The position numbers were made by a program, and so were the translations under genes. This document shows, one piece after another, positions 34,297 to 41,866 of a DNA stretch of 64,000 nt; the stretch's first letter is position 1, and each line of letters opens with the position of its first letter. This stretch comes from Devosia sp. Root685 (GTDB taxonomy: Bacteria; Pseudomonadota; Alphaproteobacteria; Rhizobiales; Devosiaceae): positions 1,304,871-1,368,870 of the forward strand of contig NZ_LMHK01000001.1 of NCBI RefSeq assembly GCF_001427875.1. The letters are read 5' to 3'. A model generated the notes under the pieces. It was not told where the DNA came from. It saw only the letters and a program-made list of their open reading frames with translations, and searched no databases.

Positions 34297-35970
34297 CTAG
34301 TGGGCGGCTTGCCGCAGGTTCTGCTTTCGGGCGCGCCAGTCGATGCAACCCGGTTGTGCCAAGGGGTCCTGCGCAATGCCGCGCAGCTTTTCGCGCTGGA
34401 CCTTCTGGGTGGAGGTCGTGGGGAGGCTGGGTACGAAGAGCAGCAGGCCGGGCACTTTGTAGTATGCAAGCCTCTGTGCTGCGGCGTCGAACAGGGCCTC
34501 GGCCAGCGCGGCGGTGTCCTCCGTGCCGGAGACCACGACGGCCATGACCTCTTCGCCGCGCAGCGGGTCGAGGGCCGCAATGATCGCGACCTGTGCCAAC
34601 CCTGGCACCGAGGCCAGGACGGTCTCGACTTCAGCCGCGGCAATGTTCTCACCGGATCGCCGGATGATGTTCTTCTTGCGATCGACGAAATAGAGCCGAC
34701 CGCTTTCGTCGCGGCGCATGACGTCCCCGGTATGGAGCCAGCCACCCGACCAGGCCTTCTCGGTTGCTTCCTGATCATGCAGATAGCCGGAGAAAAATCC
34801 CTGTCGCGCCTCGCCGGTGCCTGAACGAAGGAGGAGCTCGCCCCGCCTGTCCGGCGGCACGTCTTTGCCGTCATCGTCGGTAAGGCGAATTTCGAGCGGC
34901 GGGCCCGACCGGTCCGGCGATCCGATGCAGCGCTCGCCGATGCTGCGCGGCTCGAATGCGGCGCACAATGTTCCTGCGCCACCAGTCTCCGTCATCGCCC
35001 AACCTTCGAGAAGCGGAACACCGAAGCGTGCCTCGAATGTCGCGTGATGATCGGGGTGGACGCCGCCGCCCAATGCGAAACGCACCTCATGCGCACGATC
35101 ATCCGAACTATGTGGCAATTGCAGCAGGATGGCCGGGATGACACCCAGATAGTGAAAGGCAGTGGCCTTGGTCTCGCGCGCCGTGTCCCACCAATCCCTG
35201 GGGTGAAACCGGTCGATGATGATCTGCGCGCCTCCGCTGCCCAGCATGCCCATGAAGCTGTGTCCCATGGCGTTGACATGGAAAGCCGGGAGAGGGTTCA
35301 TCAGCCGTTCTCGGCCCGGCTCGAGCGCGATCAGCCCGCGCTGTGCCCCATACCACCAGGCCCAGTTGAGGAAGAACCGGTTGGACAGAATGCATCCCTT
35401 TGGCGTACCTGTCGTCCCGGAGGTATAGATAAGCGCCGCCTCCTGCTCCAATGCCGGTTCGCCGGAGGTCAAAGCGCCACCGGCGGCAGGCACCTTACCG
35501 CCAGAGGTCATGACCGGAATGTTGAGCGAGGACGCTACCGGGTCCAACCGAGACGCGTGGCTGTCGAGGCGGACGAGCAGGGACGCGCCGCTATGCCGGA
35601 GCAAATACTCGACTTCTTCTTCCCGCAGATCGGGATTGACTGGGACAACGCTTATTCCCAGTCGATTGAGCGCCAGCCAATTCAGAAAATGCGCCGGTCG
35701 GTTTTCCAGGGACACCGCCACGCGCTGCCCTGCGACATATCCCGCGCCAGCGAAGGCGTTCGACAGGTCAATTGCAGCTTTCAGAACGTCGGCATAACTC
35801 AGGCTGCCTTGGGCTTCGTGCCAAAGCACCTGCACCTTTTCCGGCAAGACGAACAGATCATTGGGACCAAAGGCCTCAGCCTGCCGTTCCAGCAGTCCGA
35901 AAACGGTGCCCGCCGACAGATAATGCTGCCCGAGCGCCAAGTTTTCAGCCGGGCTGAGAAGGTCTGTCAT
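34297..35970 (-). CDS. AMP-dependent acyl/aryl-CoA ligase (first of two)
   Basis: 557 residues with the same ANL layout: LIYTSGTTGTPKG, LEGWAMTETGGAGTL, LHTGDVMRRDESGRLYFVDRKKNIIRRSGENIAAAEVE, C-terminal Lys region STQKVQREKLRG. Its start is 2 bp after the stop of the cyclase gene. The pair of ligases looks like an old duplication: they align along their length but differ throughout. They may activate different acids of one pathway. Confidence 0.88.
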   Translation of the reverse strand: MTDLLSPAENLALGQHYLSAGTVFGLLERQAEAFGPNDLFVLPEKVQVLWHEAQGSLSYADVLKAAIDLSNAFAGAGYVAGQRVAVSLENRPAHFLNWLALNRLGISVVPVNPDLREEEVEYLLRHSGASLLVRLDSHASRLDPVASSLNIPVMTSGGKVPAAGGALTSGEPALEQEAALIYTSGTTGTPKGCILSNRFFLNWAWWYGAQRGLIALEPGRERLMNPLPAFHVNAMGHSFMGMLGSGGAQIIIDRFHPRDWWDTARETKATAFHYLGVIPAILLQLPHSSDDRAHEVRFALGGGVHPDHHATFEARFGVPLLEGWAMTETGGAGTLCAAFEPRSIGERCIGSPDRSGPPLEIRLTDDDGKDVPPDRRGELLLRSGTGEARQGFFSGYLHDQEATEKAWSGGWLHTGDVMRRDESGRLYFVDRKKNIIRRSGENIAAAEVETVLASVPGLAQVAIIAALDPLRGEEVMAVVVSGTEDTAALAEALFDAAAQRLAYYKVPGLLLFVPSLPTTSTQKVQREKLRGIAQDPLAQPGCIDWRARKQNLRQAAH

Positions 35971-35972
35971 CC

Positions 35973-36764
35973 TCAGTGCTCCACCAGCGCAATGACACGC
36001 AGCGGGCTGCCGGAGCCTTCCCTGATCTTAAGCGGGGCCGCGATGATTAGCGCGCCTTGCGGTGGCAGGGCGTCGAGTCTGGCGAGGCATTGCAGGCCGT
36101 ATTTGCCGGCGCCATGCAAATAGTGATGCGCCGGATAGGGTGGATCGAGGTGGCCGCCCTGCCCTGCATCGGTGCCGATGGTTTCCGTCCCGACGCCGAG
36201 CACGTCGCGCTCTTCCACCAGCCAGCGCATCAATTCCGCGTCCGGCCCGGGCGTATGCGCGCCGGTGTCGTCAAGATTGGCATAGGCTGCGCCACGCTTC
36301 AGTGACCAGTCGGTCCGTAGCAGCACCCAACTGCCGGGCGGGATGCGTCCATGCTGGGCTTCCCATGCCTCGACAAACGTCACGGTTACCAGAAAGTCCG
36401 CATCCTCAGCGCTCTCTGCCGAGCAATCGATCACACAGGCCGGCGCGACCATAAGACTGGTCGGCATGGTATCGACGCTGTTATGCGCAAGGTAGCGACC
36501 AGTGATCCAGTGGATAGGCGCATCCAGATGGGTCCCAGTATGCTCGCCAAAACTGATATTGTTCCAATACCATGCCGGGCCGCTATCATCGTAACGAGAG
36601 ATGGGCTCGATACGCACCGGCCAGGACTGGCCCAATTCAGGAGGCATGACGATGGTCGGCCCGCCCGGATCGAGCGTCTGGGTCAGGTCGACCACGCGCA
36701 CCTTGCCACTGGCAAGGGCGGCGGTCATCAGGGCGATGGGCGAAGTTGGTTCGTTCATGGTCAT
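35973..36764 (-). CDS. cyclase-family hydrolase (kynurenine formamidase / isatin hydrolase type)
   Basis: 263 residues. The family signature is HTGTHLDAPIH (His75, His79, Asp81, His85), the metal site of PF04199 enzymes. GSWVLLRTDWS and VGTETIGTDAGQ are further conserved parts. Characterised members hydrolyse N-formylkynurenine or isatin to kynurenine or isatinate, or open other amide/lactam rings. Encoded between a DUF35-SDR fusion and a CoA ligase and near an anthraniloyl-CoA-type monooxygenase, it would fit a step that produces an anthranilate-like acid. The start overlaps the preceding stop (ATGA). Confidence 0.87.
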   Translation of the reverse strand: MTMNEPTSPIALMTAALASGKVRVVDLTQTLDPGGPTIVMPPELGQSWPVRIEPISRYDDSGPAWYWNNISFGEHTGTHLDAPIHWITGRYLAHNSVDTMPTSLMVAPACVIDCSAESAEDADFLVTVTFVEAWEAQHGRIPPGSWVLLRTDWSLKRGAAYANLDDTGAHTPGPDAELMRWLVEERDVLGVGTETIGTDAGQGGHLDPPYPAHHYLHGAGKYGLQCLARLDALPPQGALIIAAPLKIREGSGSPLRVIALVEH

Positions 36765-38005
36765 TGCTGCCAGAGATCGCGTTCGATTTCCTTGGGATTA
36801 GCGGCGAACCGCTCGCGGAAATCCTTGGCCACGTCGCCCACCCAGCGTTCCTCTTCGCCACCTTTCAGGGCCGCGACGATTTCGTTGGCGACAGCGGATG
36901 GCTGCACCTTTGGCGGTGGCAAGTGTTCCAGCCAGTCGATCTCCATCGGACCGGTAAAGACGTCCAGCACTCGCACGCCGCTTCCACGCATTTCTGCGCG
37001 CAGGGCCTGCGAAAACGACAGGCTGGCCGCCTGCGTGGCCGAGTAGGCGGCAAAGCCCGGCCAACTCAGATGCGCAAAGATCGACAGCAGGTTGACCCAG
37101 GCAGCCGCACTGTTATCGCGGTCCGCGCCCCGTGAGCGCATGACGGGCCCAAAGTGGTGCGCTAATCGCAGAGCGCCGAAATAGCTCACTTCCATGGCGT
37201 CGCGCGCCTTGAGCAGCTCGGCACCGGACATTAGGCTCCCTGGCCGCAGATGCAGCGCGGTGTGCAGCAGAATATCTGTCTTGGCGCCATAATCGGATGC
37301 CAGCGCCGAAACGGATTGATCGTCAGCCAGATCGAGATCCACCAGTTCTACCGCACCGAGCGCTTCCAGCTTTGCTGCGACAGCAAATGGCTTCCAGCGT
37401 TCCGAAACGCCGATAACCACCTTGGCGGCACCGGCGGCCAGCAAGGACTTGGCCAGCGGCAGCGTAACGGGATTGCGGCCATCGGTAATCAGGCATCGGC
37501 GATGCAGCGGGTCGGCAACCAGTTCGCGCCAATGCGGATCGGCGTCGCTGTTCGCGTCGCCATTCTCGGGCCGCGCATAAATCACGGGTTGACCTGCCTT
37601 ATCTAGGTGGAGGGAAGCGTGCACGCGCATGCCGGACACGCAGTCAGGGCGGACCTCGGCGACGATCGTGGGTCCGCAGTCAAGCACAATCAAGGCCTGC
37701 CTCGCGGGCGCCAGCCGCCGGAAATAGGGTTCGCCACTGATCTGGATCGTGGTCACCGAAAGGATCGTACCACCGCTTTGTACCGCAGCGACGACCAGGT
37801 TCTCGGACAGGCATTTTGGACAGGCATCCCGCGCCGGGTAACTGACCGTCTGGCAGTTCTGACATGTGTGAAGGGCAAACTGCCCCTGAGCTGCGGCGCG
37901 GGTCAGCCCCTGCGCGGCCCTGCTGCGCCTCGCCGGCGGCGGAAGCGGTGCCGTGGTACGTTGCAGCGGGTTCTTGCGCGGCGGGCGCTGGCGCTGAATG
38001 CTCAT
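36761..38005 (-). CDS. DUF35 zinc-ribbon/OB-fold protein fused to a degenerate SDR domain
   Basis: 414 residues. After a basic, Pro-rich leader, residues 40-150 form a DUF35 unit: Cys48, Cys51, Cys62 and Cys65 make the rubredoxin-like zinc ribbon, followed by an OB fold (SGGTILSVTTIQISGEPYFRRLAPARQALIVLD begins it). Residues from about 165 to the end resemble an SDR. However, the cofactor glycine motif reads TDGRNPVTLP, and the catalytic YxxxK is Tyr321-SAT-Gln325, with Lys replaced. The SDR half is therefore probably not a normal dehydrogenase. DUF35 proteins are obligatory partners of thiolase-fold enzymes such as Ltp2 aldolase and PhlC; here the thiolase-fold gene is immediately upstream with ATGA overlap. 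Confidence 0.82.
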   Translation of the reverse strand: MSIQRQRPPRKNPLQRTTAPLPPPARRSRAAQGLTRAAAQGQFALHTCQNCQTVSYPARDACPKCLSENLVVAAVQSGGTILSVTTIQISGEPYFRRLAPARQALIVLDCGPTIVAEVRPDCVSGMRVHASLHLDKAGQPVIYARPENGDANSDADPHWRELVADPLHRRCLITDGRNPVTLPLAKSLLAAGAAKVVIGVSERWKPFAVAAKLEALGAVELVDLDLADDQSVSALASDYGAKTDILLHTALHLRPGSLMSGAELLKARDAMEVSYFGALRLAHHFGPVMRSRGADRDNSAAAWVNLLSIFAHLSWPGFAAYSATQAASLSFSQALRAEMRGSGVRVLDVFTGPMEIDWLEHLPPPKVQPSAVANEIVAALKGGEEERWVGDVAKDFRERFAANPKEIERDLWQQ

Positions 38006-39189
38006 ACGCCGTCTCCCCCGAAAATCACCGCGCCAGACGCCAGCCCCCGATCGTAATTGATCATGCCAAAACCAGAGGCAAGCCCGAGACGGGCGCCCGC
38101 TACCTGGGTTGCGCCGGCGCTGCCGGTGACCTGACGGATGGTCTCGACGATCCCAAGATGGCCTCCTGCCGCACCGGCCTGGCCCGCCGAAAGCTGCCCG
38201 CCGGTCGTATTATGGGGGAAGCTGCCATCGATGGTCAGATCATTATCGGCCACGAACCGGGCGCCATCGCCCTTGGCGCAGAAGCCGAGGTCCTCGAATT
38301 GCATCATGACGATGACGGGGTAGTCATCATATGTCTGCACGACGTCGATATCGCCAGGCTCAACACCGGCCATGCCATAAAGCTCATCGACGTCAAGGGC
38401 CCAACCTCCGCGATACTGCACGGGGTCGTCTGGAAACGCATTGTGGCGCTCGATGCTGGACAGAAGCCGGGCGCCGCCGAGCCCGTGCTCGCGCATTGTC
38501 TCGCCCCGCATCAGCAAGAAAGCCTCGGCGCCTGCGACGGGCATGACGCAGTCGAAGAGCCCGAGCGGATCGACGATGGAACGAGCGCAGAGATAATCAT
38601 CGAGCGACATCGGCTTCTTCATGATCGCCCGCGGATTGCGCAGCGCGTTCTGCCGCTGCGCAACACAGATGCGGCCGAAGTCTTCACGTGTCACGCCGAA
38701 CCGATCCATATAGGCATTGGTTAGATGGGCGAAGCTGGCATTGGCGCCGCCCGCACCATGGGGGTAGACGGCATCCTGCGAGAACCGAGAAAAGCCGGCC
38801 AGAAGCTGACGAAACGTGTCGGTATAGTTGGTGTCGGCCGCGATGCATGCGACGATGTCGACATCGCCGGCCTCGAGTGCACGCGCCGCTCTACGGATCG
38901 CGGCAATGCCCGAGGCGCCACCCATGGCCATGCTGTCGATCCAGCGCGTGGTCAGGCCGAAATGCTGGGTCATGGCAATTGCCGGATCCGGTCCAAGCGT
39001 AAAGCTGGCAAGGCTCAGGCCGTCAAATGCCGTGTGGGATATGCCTGAGGCCGCAACCAGGCCACGCAGCGCCGATCCGATCCACCACTGGGCCGGTTGC
39101 GTCGAATAGCGTTGATAGGTCAGACTGACGGGCGCAACGGCGTAAATGTCGTTATACGGCTGCCGTTTCCCGTTTCGGCTCAGGGGCAT
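38002..39189 (-). CDS. thiolase-fold protein (SCP-x/lipid-transfer type) lacking thiolase catalytic Cys and His
   Basis: 395 residues, full thiolase length. Family features: GGASGIAAIRRAARALEAGDVDIVACIAAD, QRQNALRNPRAIMKKP, VDPLGLFDCVMPVAGAEAFLL, and GGQLSAGQAGAAGGHLGIVE. The residue equal to the nucleophilic Cys of thiolases (CASG) is Gly91, and the usual GHPxG His is Gln337 in GQAG. It should therefore not act as a biosynthetic or degradative thiolase. Relatives paired with DUF35 proteins catalyse retro-aldol (steroid side-chain Ltp2) or C-acyl transfer (PhlC) reactions. First gene of a five-gene operon with the DUF35-SDR fusion, cyclase and two ligases; likely a C-C cleaving or forming complex. 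Confidence 0.82.
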   Translation of the reverse strand: MPLSRNGKRQPYNDIYAVAPVSLTYQRYSTQPAQWWIGSALRGLVAASGISHTAFDGLSLASFTLGPDPAIAMTQHFGLTTRWIDSMAMGGASGIAAIRRAARALEAGDVDIVACIAADTNYTDTFRQLLAGFSRFSQDAVYPHGAGGANASFAHLTNAYMDRFGVTREDFGRICVAQRQNALRNPRAIMKKPMSLDDYLCARSIVDPLGLFDCVMPVAGAEAFLLMRGETMREHGLGGARLLSSIERHNAFPDDPVQYRGGWALDVDELYGMAGVEPGDIDVVQTYDDYPVIVMMQFEDLGFCAKGDGARFVADNDLTIDGSFPHNTTGGQLSAGQAGAAGGHLGIVETIRQVTGSAGATQVAGARLGLASGFGMINYDRGLASGAVIFGGDGV

Positions 39190-39284
39190 GCTTCACCAAG
39201 AAAGTGAGTGGTAGCATCACCTAGATCACGGGGCAGAACAAACAGACTAGCTCAGGAGCGCAGCGGCGAGATTGCCGTTCAGGG

Positions 39285-40196
39285 CTAGAATGGTTTTTTG
39301 GGAAAGTTCACTTCGGCCAAGTCACCCAAGAGGGTAATGAGGCGACGCAGGGCGGGGGAGATTTCGTCGGCGCGCCAAGCGAAATGCAGGTCGATAAGCA
39401 CAGGAAGATCGTCCACCGGCAACAGGGTGACCCCATCCGGCCGTCGCCTAGCCTGTCGCGCATTGACGAATGCGATGCCGAGGCCCATCCGCACCAGCGC
39501 CAGCATCACGGCCTCGCTTTCAGAGTGATGGATGACATTGTAATGCACACCCGCCGCGCGGATCGCCTGGGCCAGTTGGTCGTAATATTGGGGGCTGGCG
39601 GAGCGGTGGAACCAGATAAATCGTTCCTGCTGCAACGTTGGCAGTCGCACCGAGGGCAATTGTGCCAACGGAGAGACGTTGGGCACTGCAAGATAGACCG
39701 GATGACGTTCCAACCGGATCGAGACCACGTCAGGATCGCCCTTGGGCGGGTTGTAGAGAAAACCACCGTCGAGACGCCGGGCTCGAATTTCTTCGATTTG
39801 AGTGAGACTTGCCATGGACAGCAATTCAAGCTGAATGTCGGGTGTACGGTCGCGAAAGCTGCGCATCGATGCTGGCATGATTTCTGAAAGTGCCGCCACT
39901 TCGATGAAACCTAGCTTCAGATGCCCAGCTAAGCCCCTCCCGACGCCGCGCACCTCCTCGACCATGCCATCCAGACTGTCGAGTAGCGCCTGACACCGCG
40001 GCAACATCACTTGTCCGGCATTAGAAAGCCTGACACCTCGCGGCAGTCGGATGAAGAGTTCCACCCCCAGCTCCTCTTCAAGTGCCGACATTTGGCGGCT
40101 CAACGCCGGCTGCGCAACATGAAGAAGCTGGGATGCGCGGCGAAAGTTCTCCGTCTGCGCGACCGCCACGAAATACCTGATTTGACGCAGATTCAT
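39285..40196 (-). CDS. LysR-family transcriptional regulator
   Basis: 303 residues. N-terminal helix-turn-helix NLRQIRYFVAVAQTENFRRASQLLHVAQPALSRQMSALEEELG, then linker and effector domain (GHLKLGFIEVAALSEIMPASMRSF), close to the CbbR/CatR branch. Divergent from the aldehyde dehydrogenase gene at 40347, with 150 bp between the starts, so it probably controls the ALDH-GMC-ABC cluster. The intergenic region shows no single obvious long dyad. Confidence 0.9.
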   Translation of the reverse strand: MNLRQIRYFVAVAQTENFRRASQLLHVAQPALSRQMSALEEELGVELFIRLPRGVRLSNAGQVMLPRCQALLDSLDGMVEEVRGVGRGLAGHLKLGFIEVAALSEIMPASMRSFRDRTPDIQLELLSMASLTQIEEIRARRLDGGFLYNPPKGDPDVVSIRLERHPVYLAVPNVSPLAQLPSVRLPTLQQERFIWFHRSASPQYYDQLAQAIRAAGVHYNVIHHSESEAVMLALVRMGLGIAFVNARQARRRPDGVTLLPVDDLPVLIDLHFAWRADEISPALRRLITLLGDLAEVNFPKKPF

Positions 40197-40346
40197 TCAG
40201 TTCGATACCTTTTCGGCATCATAACCGACCCGCAATTGTATTGGAAGTCCGACCCAAACTGAGGATCATTCAGGCTTAAAGGAATTTTCTGGCACTTGCA
40301 TGACAGACGCGGGAAGTCTGCCATCCGCCGGAAAACCGGGAGGAAG

Positions 40347-41843
40347 ATGGAAATGAATGCGATAGACCAGAACCCGCGACTGCCACGGACTGACCTCTAT
40401 GTGAACGGTGCATGGGTCAAGGCAAGCTCGGGCAAAACTATCCCAGTTTTCAATCCGGCGACCGAAGCACAGATCGCCGAAATCGCTGCAGCCTCGCCAG
40501 ACGACGTCAATCGCGCCGTAGAAGCCGCACATACCTGTTTTGAAAGCACCGCTTGGCGCCGCATGCGTCCGCTCGATCGCGGGCGTTTGCTGGAAAGACT
40601 GGCCCTGATCGTCGAGGAACACGCAGACGAACTGGCGCGGCTGGAAACTCTCGACAATGGCAAACCTTACGGTACATCGCGCTATGTCGACCTCGCCTTC
40701 ACCATCGATGCCTTGCGGTATTTCGGTGGCTGGGCGTCTAAGTCGGCTGGCGAATACATCACCCTTTCCCCATTCTTTGACGATGGCGGCATCTATCGCG
40801 CCTATACAGAACGTAAGCCGGTCGGCGTCGTCGGCGGTATCACCCCATGGAATTTCCCGCTCGGCCAGGCCATCCAGAAGATCGCGCCAGCGATTGCGTT
40901 TGGCTGCACCGTCGTTTTGAAGCCATCTGAGGAAACCTCACTCACCACGCTTCGCCTCGCCGAATTGATCGACGAAGTCGGTTTCCCCAAAGGTTCGGTC
41001 AATATCGTCACCGGTTACGGGCACGATGCCGGCGCGGCATTGGTCGACCATCCTCTGGTGCGCAAGATCGCCTTTACCGGATCGACGGCGACGGGCCAAC
41101 GCATCCTGGCGGCCTCAGCCAAGACGATGAAGCGCGTCACCCTCGAATTGGGTGGCAAGTCGCCCACCATCATCCTCGCCGATGCCGACCTGGACCGGGC
41201 CATCCCAGGCGCCGCCAATGCCATTTTCGGCAATTCCGGCCAGGTTTGTACTGCCGGATCGCGCCTGCTGATTGAAGAACCGGTCTATGAGGAAGTCACT
41301 GCCGGCGTCGCAGAAATCGCCCGAGGCCTGCGCCTTGGCCCGGGCCTCGAGGAAGGCACCCAGCTTGGCCCAATCGTGTCGTCCCGCCAGCTTGAACGCA
41401 TTTCCGGCCTCGTGCAGAGCGGCTTGTCGGATGGCGCGCGCGCCCTTGCCGGCGGCAATCGCCCGGATCGCGACGGCTGGTTCTTCGAACCCACGGTGCT
41501 CGCGGATGTCCGGCCCGATATGCAGGTCATCAAAGAAGAAATCTTTGGCCCCGTGGTGTGTGCCATTCCTTTCAAGAACCGCAGCGAGATCAAGGCAATG
41601 GCCAACGATACGCCTTACGGCCTTGGCGCAAGCATCTGGACGCGCAATCTCGACCACGCGCACCTGCTTGCCGAGGAGATAGACGCAGGCACGGTGTGGT
41701 TCAACACGCACAACATCCTGGATCTGGCCGTGCCATTCGGCGGAACCAAGATGTCCGGCCTTGGCCGCGAATTCGGCACCGAGGCCATTAACGCCTTCAC
41801 CGAGCCCAAGGCCGTGGTGATGCGCTTGGCCGGCGACTACTGA
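40347..41843 (+). CDS. NAD(P)-dependent aldehyde dehydrogenase
   Basis: 498 residues from the ATG at 40347 (GGGAGGAAG upstream). ALDH superfamily motifs: TPWNFPLGQAIQKIAPAIAFGC, FTGSTATGQ, LELGGKSP (general base Glu), and GQVCTAGSRL with nucleophile Cys301. The C-terminus PFGGTKMSGLGREFGTEAI belongs to the betaine/aromatic aldehyde dehydrogenase clade. It probably oxidises the aldehyde made by the GMC dehydrogenases that start 23 bp downstream. Confidence 0.92.
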   Translation: MEMNAIDQNPRLPRTDLYVNGAWVKASSGKTIPVFNPATEAQIAEIAAASPDDVNRAVEAAHTCFESTAWRRMRPLDRGRLLERLALIVEEHADELARLETLDNGKPYGTSRYVDLAFTIDALRYFGGWASKSAGEYITLSPFFDDGGIYRAYTERKPVGVVGGITPWNFPLGQAIQKIAPAIAFGCTVVLKPSEETSLTTLRLAELIDEVGFPKGSVNIVTGYGHDAGAALVDHPLVRKIAFTGSTATGQRILAASAKTMKRVTLELGGKSPTIILADADLDRAIPGAANAIFGNSGQVCTAGSRLLIEEPVYEEVTAGVAEIARGLRLGPGLEEGTQLGPIVSSRQLERISGLVQSGLSDGARALAGGNRPDRDGWFFEPTVLADVRPDMQVIKEEIFGPVVCAIPFKNRSEIKAMANDTPYGLGASIWTRNLDHAHLLAEEIDAGTVWFNTHNILDLAVPFGGTKMSGLGREFGTEAINAFTEPKAVVMRLAGDY

Positions 41844-41866
41844 CCATCGGGACCGTGACCGTGACC

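Noticed and set aside
35044-36123. 359-codon + strand frame across the ligase and cyclase genes
   Set aside because: Antisense to two genes with intact catalytic motifs.
38002-39189. Plain acetyl-CoA acetyltransferase annotation
   Set aside because: The nucleophilic Cys and the GHP His are both absent, so ordinary thiolase activity is not supported.
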